A stretch of DNA of 64,000 nucleotides from Shimia sp047124445 (lineage in GTDB: Bacteria > Pseudomonadota > Alphaproteobacteria > Rhodobacterales > Rhodobacteraceae), in the NCBI RefSeq assembly GCF_047124445.1, contig NZ_CP138921.1, positions 1,178,001 to 1,242,000 of the forward strand, given 5' to 3'. Numbering within the stretch: the stretch's first letter is position 1; every line of letters starts with the position of its first letter. The notes beneath the pieces were generated by a model. That model ran no database searches. It was not told the DNA's origin and saw only the letters and a list, made by a program, of their open reading frames with translations. The translations under genes and the position numbers were made by a program. Of this stretch, positions 16,981 through 25,505 are shown one piece after another.

Positions 16981-17003
16981 CCGTGAGTGATGGGCGTAAA
17001 GAC

Positions 17004-17585
17004 TTACTCAGCCTTCATCGCCTCAACAGAAATCTGCACAGTCACGTCATCACCAACAAACGGCGCAAAGTTGCCCACGTCAAAGTCGGTGCGCTTCAGT
17101 GTGGTGGTTGCATTGAAACCCGCCCATGGCTTTTTCGCCATCGGATGCTCGCTTGCCGCATTCATTTGCGCGTCCAGAACAACCGACTTGGTCACGCCAT
17201 TCACTGTCAAATCGCCGGTGATCAGAGCGGTGGTGTCCCCGGTCACCTCGATGCCTGTGGAGGTGAAGCTCACCAGTTCATCATCGCTTGCGTCAAAAAA
17301 ATCTGGGCTCATGATGTGCGCATCGCGCTTTTCCCAACCGGTCCACATGGACTTCAGCGGCATGGAGACGGACACAGAGCTGTTGCCTGGCTCTTCCTGG
17401 TCAAACATAATCTCGCCTTCAAAGCCGGAGAACATGCCCCAGGTCGTGGAGTAGCCCAGGTGGTTGTAAGAAAACAGAATTTGGCTGTGGCTGGCGTCCA
17501 GCATGTATTTTTCCGGCGCCGCAACAGCGGAGGTGGCAGCAGCGGCAGCAAAAGCAAAACCAGCGGCAAGAAGGGTGCGTTTCAT
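17004..17585 (-). CDS. Periplasmic YceI family protein
   Basis: A 193-residue exported protein: signal peptide about residues 1-22 (LLAAGFAFAAAAATSAVAAP), then the YceI lipocalin-like fold with YMLDASHSQILFSYNHLGYSTTWGMFSGFEGEI and a C-terminal VGNFAPFVGDDVTVQISVEA. YceI proteins bind isoprenoid-type lipids in the periplasm. The ATG at 17585 has AGGAG at good distance. It is single-cistron. Confidence 0.9.
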   Translation of the reverse strand: MKRTLLAAGFAFAAAAATSAVAAPEKYMLDASHSQILFSYNHLGYSTTWGMFSGFEGEIMFDQEEPGNSSVSVSMPLKSMWTGWEKRDAHIMSPDFFDASDDELVSFTSTGIEVTGDTTALITGDLTVNGVTKSVVLDAQMNAASEHPMAKKPWAGFNATTTLKRTDFDVGNFAPFVGDDVTVQISVEAMKAE

Positions 17586-17708
17586 TGGGTGTCTCCTGAG
17601 GACAAGATTAATTTCTGATGGAACCAATGTGCCCATTCAACGCTGTGCGGCAATTCGCAGTAAACCCACATATTCTGTGCAGTGGTGAACAATCGCGTGA
17701 TCTCACAC

Positions 17709-17735
17709 AAAAAAGGCCGCCCATCGGCGACCTTT
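17709..17735 (-). terminator. Terminator of the membrane-protein gene at 17760-18254
   Basis: On the minus strand the hairpin AGGTCGCC / GGGCGGCCT (one mismatch) is followed by a run of T. Confidence 0.65.
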
Positions 17736-17759
17736 CGTACTGGATTGGCAAGCTTTTGC

Positions 17760-18254
17760 TTAGCTTGGCAAAATCGACTGGCTGCGCAGCTGGGCAATGG
17801 CATCAAGCCGCGCGTGATTGCCATCAATCGGCAGCGTCACCATGGCCTCGCCAGCCTCATCCTTCACCACCAATGCGGACGCACTCACATCCACGCGGCC
17901 AATGTCTTCATAGTTGATCGCCTGAAGCACATGTTTGCGGCCCCGTGGCAGACCTTCGTACACCAAAAGCTGCTCATTGCGCTCATCAAAGTGCAACTCC
18001 TTGCGGGGCTTGTCGGTGGCAATCTGGGTCATACCAACGCCGCCAGTCACCAACAGGATCGACACCCCCATCTTTGCCAGCAGGATCATCGGAGTCAGAT
18101 CCAGCCCCGGCATCAGCCAAAGACCCACACCGGCCAGAATGAAGGCAAAACCAAACACCGCCGAGGATGCGCGCACAGACAGTGACGGGCGTTTGCCCTC
18201 CACCCGCGTCACACAGGACCGTGTATCTTCTGCAAAACTGGTCAGCGCCACCAT
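17760..18254 (-). CDS. Membrane protein of unknown function (164 aa)
   Basis: A protein with a polar N-terminus, two membrane helices (about residues 32-50, SAVFGFAFILAGVGLWLMPG, and 57-78) and a C-terminal soluble half with beta character (RKELHFDERNEQLLVYEG, INYEDIGRVDVSASALVVKD). The soluble part reads like a small pleckstrin-like or YcxB-like cytoplasmic domain, but that is only an impression. I do not recognise the family. It is a single gene with its own terminator. Confidence 0.7.
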   Translation of the reverse strand: MVALTSFAEDTRSCVTRVEGKRPSLSVRASSAVFGFAFILAGVGLWLMPGLDLTPMILLAKMGVSILLVTGGVGMTQIATDKPRKELHFDERNEQLLVYEGLPRGRKHVLQAINYEDIGRVDVSASALVVKDEAGEAMVTLPIDGNHARLDAIAQLRSQSILPS

Positions 18255-18590
18255 ATTCCCACTCTCCCACTTGGCCCCTCAACGGCCTTTAGTCCAACGG
18301 CTTCTCCACCGGTTGCTCAGACCTTCGGGTTGAAATCGGGCAGGAATGCGGCGGATTGAGGAAAACCTCGTGCCCTTTTGCCTTAAGGTATCCGGAATTT
18401 CGGACCACAAAGGGGACCACGCAAAAACCTTGCCGCCCCTTTGCACACAAGGCTTGCGCTCCCCCCAAATTCGGCTATACAGCGCCATCCTTTTGCAAAA
18501 GCTTGAACCGCGCAGTCTCTCGTGGGTGGGGTGCAAAAGGTGAAAGACGCCCCGCTCTTTGAAATGCGCCTATAAATGAATGGAGAGCAC
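18255..18590 (+). promoter_or_regulatory. Ribosomal operon leader with candidate promoter
   Basis: This 336-bp gene-free stretch precedes rpsF. A sigma-70-like pair is visible: TTGCGC at 18454-18459 and TATACA at 18476-18481, 16 bases apart, giving a leader of roughly 100 nt. Leaders of this operon in many bacteria bind the S6-S18 complex; I could not draw a convincing version of that structure by eye. Nothing else is seen. Confidence 0.45.
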
Positions 18591-18947
18591 ATGCCACTGT
18601 ATGAGCATGTTTTCATCTCGCGCCAGGACCTGTCCAACGCGCAAGCCGAAAGCCTCGTTGAGCACTTCAGCACCGTTCTTTCTGACAACGGCGGGTCCGT
18701 TGTAGAGTCCGAGTACTGGGGCGTGAAAACCATGGCCTACAAAATCAACAAGAACCGCAAAGGCCACTACGCCTTCCTGAAGACCGACGCACCTTCCGCT
18801 GCGGTTCAGGAAATGGAACGCCTGATGCGCCTGCATGATGACGTGATGCGCGTTCTGACCATCAAGGTCGACGAGCACGCCGAAGGTCCATCGGTTCAGA
18901 TGCAGAAACGTGACGAGCGTGACAACCGTCGCGAACGCCGCAACTAA
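18591..18947 (+). CDS. rpsF: 30S ribosomal protein S6
   Basis: A 118-residue S6 protein: MPLYEHVFISRQDLSNAQAE, then EYWGVKTMAYKINKNRKGHYAFL and the basic C-terminal tail RDERDNRRERRN. It sits at the edge of the 30S platform next to S18. The ATG at 18591 follows GGAGAGC; an ATG at 18576 lacks conservation. First gene of the rpsF-rpsR-rplI operon. Confidence 0.97.
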   Translation: MPLYEHVFISRQDLSNAQAESLVEHFSTVLSDNGGSVVESEYWGVKTMAYKINKNRKGHYAFLKTDAPSAAVQEMERLMRLHDDVMRVLTIKVDEHAEGPSVQMQKRDERDNRRERRN

Positions 18948-18972
18948 TCACCTTAAGAGAGGACATTAAGTT

Positions 18973-19200
18973 ATGGCTGCAAAACCATTTTTCCGCCGTC
19001 GCAAAGTCTGCCCTTTCTCGGGTGAGAACGCGCCGAAAATCGACTACAAAGACACCAAGCTGCTGCAGCGCTACATCTCTGAGCGTGGCAAAATCGTGCC
19101 GTCCCGCATCACCGCAGTGTCTGCAAAGAAACAGCGTGAGCTGGCCCGTGCAATCAAACGCGCGCGCTTCCTCGCACTGCTTCCATACGCCGTGAAGTAA
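18973..19200 (+). CDS. rpsR: 30S ribosomal protein S18
   Basis: A 75-residue S18: AAKPFFRRRKVCPFSG, DYKDTKLLQRYISERGKIVPSRIT and the ARAIKRARFLALLPY signature. It binds with S6 on 16S rRNA. It lies 25 bases after rpsF with an AAGAGAGG ribosome site. Confidence 0.98.
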   Translation: MAAKPFFRRRKVCPFSGENAPKIDYKDTKLLQRYISERGKIVPSRITAVSAKKQRELARAIKRARFLALLPYAVK

Positions 19201-19212
19201 GGAGAGACTGAT

Positions 19213-19839
19213 ATGCAAGTTATCCTTCTGGAACGTGTGGCCAAGCTGGGCCAAATGGGCGACGTGGTTGACGTGAAGCCGGGCTACGCCCGCAACTTCC
19301 TGCTGCCTCAGGGCAAAGCACTGACCGCTTCCAAGTCCAACATCGCATCCTTCGAAGCGCAAAAAGCGCAGCTCGAAGCGCGTAACCTGGAAACCAAGAA
19401 AGAAGCCGAAGCGCTGGCAGAGAAACTCGACGGACAGCAGTTCATCGTGATTCGCTCCGCGTCCGACGCTGGTGCCCTCTACGGTTCCGTCACCACCCGT
19501 GACGCCGCAGAAGCCGCCACCGCCGCTGGTTTCACCGTGGACAAGAAACAGGTTGTTCTGGCCAAGCCAATCAAAGACCTGGGCCTGCACGCCGTACACG
19601 TACTGCTGCACCCAGAAGTCGACGTGACCATCGACCTGAACGTGGCGCGCTCCGAGGAAGAAGCAGAGCTTCAGGCCTCCGGCAAATCCATCCAGGAACT
19701 GGCCGCGGAAGCAGAAGCTGAAGCAGAATTCGAAATCGCCGAACTGTTCGACGATATCGGTGCTGCAGCCTCTGACGACGACGACGATTTGGCACCGGCA
19801 GCTGCCGACGCCGAAGAAGCGCCTGCCGAAGAGCAGTAA
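19213..19839 (+). CDS. rplI: 50S ribosomal protein L9 with acidic tail
   Basis: L9 of 208 residues. The N-terminal RNA-binding domain (MQVILLERVAKLGQMGDVVDVKPGYARNFLLP), long connecting helix and C-terminal domain end near residue 150. The usual length is about 150, so the last 55 or so residues are an extension, rich in Glu, Asp and Ala (AEAEAEFEIAELFDD, SDDDDDLAPA). Such tails are seen in related alphaproteobacteria as far as I recall. Role of the tail is unknown. Confidence 0.97.
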   Translation: MQVILLERVAKLGQMGDVVDVKPGYARNFLLPQGKALTASKSNIASFEAQKAQLEARNLETKKEAEALAEKLDGQQFIVIRSASDAGALYGSVTTRDAAEAATAAGFTVDKKQVVLAKPIKDLGLHAVHVLLHPEVDVTIDLNVARSEEEAELQASGKSIQELAAEAEAEAEFEIAELFDDIGAAASDDDDDLAPAAADAEEAPAEEQ

Positions 19840-19864
19840 GCGTTTCACCGCGAAGAACTCGCAG

Positions 19865-19899
19865 AGCCGCGCCCGGGTGCACCTGGGCGCGGCTTTTTC
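19865..19899 (+). terminator. Terminator of the rpsF-rpsR-rplI operon
   Basis: GC-rich stem AGCCGCGCCC / GGGCGCGGCT followed by TTTTTCTTT. Confidence 0.93.
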
Positions 19900-19993
19900 T
19901 TTGCCTATCCGCAAGATACCGCGCATCCCAACGCGCGCCCTTCCCTTCACAGCCGCAAAAGCCATACTGACGCCAAGACCGTCAGGAGGCCCC

Positions 19994-20470
19994 ATGTCAC
20001 AGCACCTTTCCCGCCGCACCGCGCTCGTCATGCTGGCCAGCCTACCTCTGGCAGCCTGCGGCCGCTCCAAGCGCAAAGACGTCAGCCCGTTTGACCCGCC
20101 GCTCTATCCCAACGAAACGCCGGAGCTGCGCGCGCTGATCAACAAATGGGCTGACCACTACGAGGTGCCCCGCGATCTGGTGCAGCGCGTCATCATCCGC
20201 GAAAGCACCCACCGCCCCTGGGCCACCAACGGGCCGAATATTGGCCTGATGCAGATCCAACTGCCAACCGCCCGCGGCATGGGCTACACCGGCGGCCGCG
20301 AAGGTCTTTTGAATGCCGAAACCAACCTCACCTACGCGGTGAAATACCTGCGCGGCGCCTATATGGTCGCCGAAGGCAATTACGACCGCTCCGTTTTCCT
20401 CTACGCTAAAGGCTACTACCCCGAAGCCAAGGCCGCAGGATTGTTGAAAGAAACCGGTCTGCGCCCCTAA
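19994..20470 (+). CDS. Lytic transglycosylase lipoprotein
   Basis: A 158-residue exported lytic transglycosylase. A twin-arginine-like SRRTALVMLASLPLAAC start leads to a lipobox cysteine (Cys22). The catalytic domain is a short SLT fold: catalytic Glu70 in VIIRESTHRP, then NIGLMQIQLPTARGMGYTG and NLTYAVKYLRGAY. It cleaves peptidoglycan between MurNAc and GlcNAc. The ATG at 19994 follows AGGAGG. It stands between the ribosomal operon and the HlyD pair. Confidence 0.9.
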   Translation: MSQHLSRRTALVMLASLPLAACGRSKRKDVSPFDPPLYPNETPELRALINKWADHYEVPRDLVQRVIIRESTHRPWATNGPNIGLMQIQLPTARGMGYTGGREGLLNAETNLTYAVKYLRGAYMVAEGNYDRSVFLYAKGYYPEAKAAGLLKETGLRP

Positions 20471-20540
20471 GTTGACTTGGCAGTTTCCCCGCCCACCTCT
20501 ATTCTGGCGTCAGATTTTGACCAGTAATTGAGGCCCCTTC

Positions 20541-20984
20541 GTGAGCTCTGAATCCGCAGCCAGCCTGCACCCTTTAGCCCCCCACCACTTGCCGAGTTTC
20601 ATCTCTGACGGCACCGGTGGGGATCCGATGATGACCAACGTCGCGATCTTTGTCGCTGTCATGGTGTTCATCATCACCACTTTCTTCCTGCACCTGCACT
20701 CACTGCCGGAAAAGCTCGCCCACAAGGTTGGTGCCAATCAGTTGCAGATGGTCGGCGTGCTCGCCCTCATTGCGCTCTTCACGCACAACAATCTTTACTG
20801 GGTCGCCGCGCTCTTGCTCGCGCTTGTGCAAATCCCGGATTATGAGACCCCGCTGCAGCGCATCGCCGACGCGCTCGACCGCCTCAAAGCGGCCCCGCAA
20901 CCTCTCGCGGAACCGGTCGCTGAAGCGCCAGCGGCCGAAATCGAAGCGCCCGCGCCAACCCCAACCAAAGACGCGGAGGCCTAA
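20541..20984 (+). CDS. Small inner-membrane protein paired with HlyD-like gene
   Basis: A 147-residue protein from a GTG start (20541). It has two or three membrane helices (about 32-52, MMTNVAIFVAVMVFIITTFF; 67-98, LQMVGVLALIALFTHNNLYWVAALLLALV) and a Pro/Ala/Glu-rich cytoplasmic tail. It ends 3 bases before an HlyD-like gene. This recalls the YiaW (DUF3302)-YiaV pair of enterobacteria, where a small membrane protein accompanies an HlyD-like protein; the likeness is in layout and topology and is not proven by sequence. Confidence 0.7.
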   Translation: MSSESAASLHPLAPHHLPSFISDGTGGDPMMTNVAIFVAVMVFIITTFFLHLHSLPEKLAHKVGANQLQMVGVLALIALFTHNNLYWVAALLLALVQIPDYETPLQRIADALDRLKAAPQPLAEPVAEAPAAEIEAPAPTPTKDAEA

Positions 20985-20987
20985 CCC

Positions 20988-22223
20988 ATGTTGGAATTCC
21001 TCGCCTGCTCCATGCTCACCATCTTCCCCGACTTCCTGTTCCGCCGCTATTGGCAGGGCAAACGTTTGGGACAAGAGATCACCCTGTTCTCCATGTGGTA
21101 CGAGCTGCGCTACGGTCTCAGCGCCTGCTTCATCCTCACGGTCAGCCTGATCACCCTGATCTTCTACTTCCACCCGTCCACCACCAACGCGTCGTCCTAT
21201 TTCCGCACCGTCACCATCCTGCCGGAACTCTCTGGCCGCGTGGTCGAAGTGAACGTGGAAAATAATCAGGACGTCGAAGCAGGAGAGCTGATTTTCCGTC
21301 TGGATGACAGCCGCCAACGCGCCGCCGTCGCCACCGCCCGCGCCGCCATGGTCGAAGTCGATGCTGGCGAACTGCTGGCCCGCGACGATCTGCGCGTGGC
21401 GCAAGCCAATCTCGACGCCGCCGAGGCCGCCTTTGAGCAAACCAAAGACGAGTTTGAGCGCAAAAACACACTCTATCAGGAAAACTCGCCCGCCGTGACC
21501 GTGCGCGAAGTCGAGCGGCTTGAAAACCTGATCCAGGAACGCCTCGCCGCCGTGGACGCTGCGCATTCCGCCGTGGAATCCGCCAAACACCGGGTTGAAA
21601 TCCAACTGCCTGCGCAGAAGGACAGCGCCCGCGCCGCGCTGCATCAAGCCGAAGTTGAACTTGGCAAAATGAGCATCTACGCCGGTCAAACCGGCCGCAT
21701 CGAGCAATTTGACCTGCGCGTCGGCGACTACATCAACCCGATCCTGCGACCTGCAGGCATTCTGGTGCCCGCGGACACCGGCCGTGGCCGCTTCCAGGCC
21801 GGGTTCAGCCAGCTGACCGCGCAGATTCTCAAGCCGGGTATGCTGGCCGAAATGTCCTGTATTTCCAGCCCGATGCGCGTCACCCCCATGGTGATTGTGG
21901 AGATTCAGGACGTGATCCCCTCAGGCCAAATCCGCCCAACCGACACGCTGCGCGATCCGCAAAATGACCGCCAGCCGGGCACCGTGATTGCCTATATGGA
22001 ACCGCTCTATGAAGGCGGCACCGACCACCTGCCGCCGGGCAGCAAATGTGAGGTCAACGCCTACACCAACAACCACGAGCGCCTACAGGATCCCGACATC
22101 GGTACCGGCGAATTTGTTGCTCTGCATGTGATCGACACAGTCGGCTACGCCCACGCCCTGATCCTGCGCTTCCGCGCCATCATGATGCCCTTCCGCCTCT
22201 TGGTGTTCTCAGGCGGTCACTGA
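20988..22223 (+). CDS. HlyD/EmrA-type membrane fusion protein
   Basis: A 411-residue periplasmic adaptor. An N-terminal membrane helix (about residues 45-65) is followed by a lipoyl-like half (VTILPELSGRVVEVNVENNQDVEAGELIFRLDD), a coiled-coil hairpin (about 105-210) and the second lipoyl/beta-barrel part (IYAGQTGRIEQFDLRVGDYINP). No pump or outer-membrane gene adjoins it, so its partner is probably the small membrane protein upstream or a pump elsewhere. Family is clear, cargo unknown. Confidence 0.85.
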   Translation: MLEFLACSMLTIFPDFLFRRYWQGKRLGQEITLFSMWYELRYGLSACFILTVSLITLIFYFHPSTTNASSYFRTVTILPELSGRVVEVNVENNQDVEAGELIFRLDDSRQRAAVATARAAMVEVDAGELLARDDLRVAQANLDAAEAAFEQTKDEFERKNTLYQENSPAVTVREVERLENLIQERLAAVDAAHSAVESAKHRVEIQLPAQKDSARAALHQAEVELGKMSIYAGQTGRIEQFDLRVGDYINPILRPAGILVPADTGRGRFQAGFSQLTAQILKPGMLAEMSCISSPMRVTPMVIVEIQDVIPSGQIRPTDTLRDPQNDRQPGTVIAYMEPLYEGGTDHLPPGSKCEVNAYTNNHERLQDPDIGTGEFVALHVIDTVGYAHALILRFRAIMMPFRLLVFSGGH

Positions 22224-22243
22224 TTAAACCCAGCTTCAAAACC

Positions 22244-22277
22244 AAAAGCCCCGGCCAATCGCCGGGGCTTTTTTCTT
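22244..22277. terminator. Bidirectional terminator between HlyD-like and DUF1330 genes
   Basis: Stem AAAAGCCCCGGC / GCCGGGGCTTTT followed by further T; two convergent genes end here. Confidence 0.92.
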
Positions 22278-22690
22278 TAATCACCAAAATTCCCGCCCAA
22301 ATCCTTGGGCGCCATGCGGATCAACCGACTGTCCGCCACCGCCGCCTGCCGATGCTCCACCGCCGCGCGATACTCCGGATACTTATGCATCGACGCAAAA
22401 GCCTCCACACTTGGATATTCCGCGATAAAACACAGGTCCCACTGCTTCTCCGGCCCAATCAACATCTGCTCCATCTCGCCGCGCCAGATGATCTTGCCGC
22501 CGAGCTTGGCAAAGGTCGCAGCGCTCTCACGCCCATAGGCCGCATAGGCCTCCGCGCCCGAGGCCTCCCGCCCATCCGCATATTCAGCCCTATCGCGCAG
22601 CTTCACCAGGTTCAGCATATGCACCGGCCCTGCCCGATCATTGGCTTTAAACGCGTCATATCCGGCTTTGTCGAATTTTGTGTATCCCAT
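22277..22690 (-). CDS. DUF1330 family protein
   Basis: A 137-residue dimeric alpha/beta-barrel-like protein of the DUF1330 family: GPVHMLNLVKLRD near residue 25, AYAAYGRESAATFAKLGGKIIWRG and the ending IAEYPSVEAFASMHKYPEYRAAVEHRQAAVADSRLI-type segment that defines the family. Its substrate is unknown. The ATG at 22690 has AGGAG seven bases upstream; a longer frame to 22744 lacks conservation. Confidence 0.88.
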   Translation of the reverse strand: MGYTKFDKAGYDAFKANDRAGPVHMLNLVKLRDRAEYADGREASGAEAYAAYGRESAATFAKLGGKIIWRGEMEQMLIGPEKQWDLCFIAEYPSVEAFASMHKYPEYRAAVEHRQAAVADSRLIRMAPKDLGGNFGD

Positions 22691-22769
22691 AGGTGCTCCT
22701 CGCTCACGTGAGGACAAGCAAACCACGAAACGCGACAAGGTCAACTCTGCCGCCCCGTCACCGCCCCAA

Positions 22770-22801
22770 CAAAAAAGGCCGCCCCAATCCGGAGCGGCCT
22801 C
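22770..22801 (-). terminator. Terminator of tig
   Basis: On the minus strand AGGCCGCTCC / GGGGCGGCCT (one bulge) is followed by TTTTTT. Confidence 0.85.
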
Positions 22802-22828
22802 TCACTGTCCCGTTAACGGGTGTTGGAC

Positions 22829-24163
22829 TTATTCGTCGTCCAGTGCCTCTACGGCTTTTTGCAGGTCGTCTTTGGAGACCTCTTTTTCGGTCATCTCAGC
22901 CAGTTCAAAGACATAGTCGACAACTTTGTCTTCAAAGATCGGCGCGCGCAGCTGCTGCTGCATCTGTGCGTTCTGCTGGATGAACTCAAAGAACTGACGC
23001 TCTTGACCCGGGTACTGACGCGCCTGGTTCATGATCGCTTGAGTCATCTCCGCGTCGGTCACTTCAACCTCGGCTTTCTGACCCAGCTCTGCCAGCAACA
23101 GGCCCAGACGCACGCGGCGCTCGGCCAGCTTGTTGTGCTCGTCGGTTGGCTCGATCTCTGGGTGGTCGTGGCCTTCAACTTCTGGGTTTTCTTCGTGCCA
23201 CAGCTGGTGTGCAATCTGACCGGCTTCCGCTTCCACCAAGGAAGGTGGCAGGTCGAAGGACACCAGACCGTCCAGCGCGTCAAGCAGCGCGCGCTTGGTT
23301 ACGGCACGGGCCGCACCGGCGTATTCGCCTTCCAGACGCTCGGATACCTGAGTTTTCAGAGCTGCGAGGTCTTCCGCGCCAAATTTGGTCGCCAGCTCGT
23401 CGTTGATCTCTGCCGCAACCGGTTCCTTCACCTCTTTGATGGTGCAGGAGAACACAGCTTCTTTGCCAGCCAGGTTTTCAGCGCCGTACTCTTCTGGGAA
23501 GGACACGGTCACGTCTTTTTCTTCTTCGGCTTTCACGCCAACCAGCTGCTCTTCAAAGCCAGGGATGAACTGACCGGAACCCAGCACCAGTGGGAACTCT
23601 TCGCCGGCGCCGCCGTCAAACGCTTCACCGTCGATGCGGCCAACGAAGTCCATGACAACCTGGTCGCCGTCTTTGGCTTTGGAGCCTTTCTTGCGGGCTT
23701 TGAAGTCCTGCGCGGTTTCGGCCAGGTTGGCCAGCGCTTCGTCCACATCCGCTTCGGCTGCTTTCACAACCATTTTCTCCAGCTTGATGCCCTTCAGGTC
23801 AACTTCTGGGATCTCTGGCAGCGCCTCATAGGACATCTCGACTTCAACGTCGTCGCCTGGCTTCCAGTTTTCGCCGTCTTTCATCTCGACTTTTGGCTGC
23901 AGCGCAGGGCGGTCACCGGACTCTTCGAAGTGCTTGTTCATCGCACCGTCGATGGTTTCCTGCATCGCTTCGCCCATCAGGCGCTCGCCAAACTGTTTTT
24001 TCAGAAGTGGCATTGGCACTTTGCCTTTGCGGAAACCTTTCATTTCGATTTCCGGCTGCGCTTCTTTCAGCTTGTCGTTTACAGTTGCCTCAAGCTCGGA
24101 AGCCTCCACCTTGATGGTGTAGCCGCGCTTCAGACCTTCGTTCAGCGTTTCAGTAACCTGCAT
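22829..24163 (-). CDS. tig: Trigger factor, ribosome-bound chaperone and prolyl isomerase
   Basis: A 444-residue trigger factor. The ribosome-binding domain includes the signature GFRKGKVPMPLLKKQFG (about residues 44-60). The FKBP-type domain is about 150-245 (GDQVVMDFVGRIDGEAFDGG, PGFEEQLVGVKAEEE) and the C-terminal helical arms follow (LFDALDGLVSFDLPPSLVEAE-like). It binds L23 at the exit tunnel and holds nascent chains. The ATG at 24163 gives the conserved MQVTETL start; an extension to 24274 is not conserved. Confidence 0.96.
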   Translation of the reverse strand: MQVTETLNEGLKRGYTIKVEASELEATVNDKLKEAQPEIEMKGFRKGKVPMPLLKKQFGERLMGEAMQETIDGAMNKHFEESGDRPALQPKVEMKDGENWKPGDDVEVEMSYEALPEIPEVDLKGIKLEKMVVKAAEADVDEALANLAETAQDFKARKKGSKAKDGDQVVMDFVGRIDGEAFDGGAGEEFPLVLGSGQFIPGFEEQLVGVKAEEEKDVTVSFPEEYGAENLAGKEAVFSCTIKEVKEPVAAEINDELATKFGAEDLAALKTQVSERLEGEYAGAARAVTKRALLDALDGLVSFDLPPSLVEAEAGQIAHQLWHEENPEVEGHDHPEIEPTDEHNKLAERRVRLGLLLAELGQKAEVEVTDAEMTQAIMNQARQYPGQERQFFEFIQQNAQMQQQLRAPIFEDKVVDYVFELAEMTEKEVSKDDLQKAVEALDDE

Positions 24164-24335
24164 CGGGTATCCCCATAAGTAGCGGCGCGCGGCACAATGA
24201 GTCCGCGCGCAGTCGAGAAAAATTTGTGCTCTTCTAGTGCCACGCGCGCCCCTGCGCAAGGGCAAAGGCAGCAAAAAGGCCTTGCCGATCTGGCATCAAA
24301 TTGCTGCTGTCAGCCAAGACATCGCAAAGCAACGC

Positions 24336-24361
24336 AAAAAGGGCGACCAAACCGGCCGCCC
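24336..24361 (-). terminator. Terminator of the porin gene
   Basis: On the minus strand GGGCGGCC / GGTCGCCC is followed by TTTTTG, just after the porin stop and upstream of tig. Confidence 0.85.
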
Positions 24362-24389
24362 CTCCCGTAATTCCTACGCCGCTACAAGC

Positions 24390-25505
24390 TTAGAAGCTCC
24401 AGCGCGCGCCCAGCATATAGGCATCCACATCGTTGTAGGTGGTGCCGGTGGTCACGTCATAGCCGTGCTGGTGATAGCTGAAGAACAAATCCACATTGGC
24501 GTTGTCGATCTTCTGCACCGCTTCAAACCCGTAGCTGACCGATTTGTCGCCAAGTGCGGCCATGTCGTTGCCGCGATAGGCGTCGATCGACAGGTGGGTG
24601 CGGCCAAAGCTGAACCAATCACGCTGATAGCCAAGTTTGGCGTAGACGTAATCACTCTTCAGACCGCTATCGCGATCATTCTGACCAAGCGTCACCGTGC
24701 CGCTGATCCCGGTTGGGTTATGAAGCGCCCCGACCGAGCCAACCACCGACTTGGAGTCATCAACCGCGCCATCAGTCTGTGCATAGGACAAAGTTGCCCG
24801 CAGAGTGGTGTCACCAAGATCCGCCCCATAGCGCAGCGCCACGTCGTAGAAGTTGGTGTCATCATTGTCTTTCAAGATCTCGGTCCCTGCCGAGGCCGAC
24901 ACCACAAATCCACCAAAGCTTGGCGTGTCATAACGCACGCGGCCTTTCCGGCTGCCGTCAAAGTCCTTGAACACGTCGCCAATGGTTGGACCTGCCGCAC
25001 CGCCGCCCACCGGTTGGAAGGCAAAGCCGCCCGCGGTATCGGCTACGGCAACCGTACCGGAGAGATCGGTCCCGGACAGATCTGTGCCGCCAGAAATGCC
25101 ATCAGACGCCATGGAGCCCTGACCAGCGTAGAATGTACCAAAGCGATCGGTCTCATAGATGGCTTCAAACTTACGCAGGTCGGTCTTGTCCCAATCAAAG
25201 AAGTCATCATTGGAGGTCGCGCTCAGGCTGGATGTGCCCCGCAGACCCAATGCGGTTTCAAAGTTAAACTTTAGGGTGCCGGCCCCCGTGCCCATCTCAT
25301 ACCAGGCCCCGATCCGGCTTGGTGCGTTGCTGTTGTCACTGAACTCGTTGCGCTTCTGCACACCATCGTCAACGCTGGTCACAGCGCCGTTCAGGAACCC
25401 ATAAAACCGAAAGCCCTCTTGCGCCGACGCCGCTGACGTCATCGCAACACTGCCCACAACCAAGGCCGCTGGGGCGACCCATACAGAGTGTTTTTTTACA
25501 ACCAT
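24390..25505 (-). CDS. Outer-membrane porin
   Basis: A 371-residue porin of the alphaproteobacterial Gram-negative type. A signal peptide spans about residues 1-28 (VVGSVAMTSAASAQ). The mature part is a run of amphipathic strands (FRFYGFLNGAVTSVDDG, GTLKFNFETALGL, FGTFYAGQGSM) ending in the outer-membrane sorting signal ARWSF with terminal Phe. It would form a trimeric diffusion channel. The ATG at 25505 follows GGAGACAG; the longer frame to 25703 precedes a good signal peptide and is rejected. Confidence 0.92.
   Translation of the reverse strand: MVVKKHSVWVAPAALVVGSVAMTSAASAQEGFRFYGFLNGAVTSVDDGVQKRNEFSDNSNAPSRIGAWYEMGTGAGTLKFNFETALGLRGTSSLSATSNDDFFDWDKTDLRKFEAIYETDRFGTFYAGQGSMASDGISGGTDLSGTDLSGTVAVADTAGGFAFQPVGGGAAGPTIGDVFKDFDGSRKGRVRYDTPSFGGFVVSASAGTEILKDNDDTNFYDVALRYGADLGDTTLRATLSYAQTDGAVDDSKSVVGSVGALHNPTGISGTVTLGQNDRDSGLKSDYVYAKLGYQRDWFSFGRTHLSIDAYRGNDMAALGDKSVSYGFEAVQKIDNANVDLFFSYHQHGYDVTTGTTYNDVDAYMLGARWSF

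Noticed and set aside
22820..24178. Plus-strand open frame (452 codons) across trigger factor
   Set aside because: Antisense to tig; no domain, Phe/Leu-rich reading of Glu/Lys codons.
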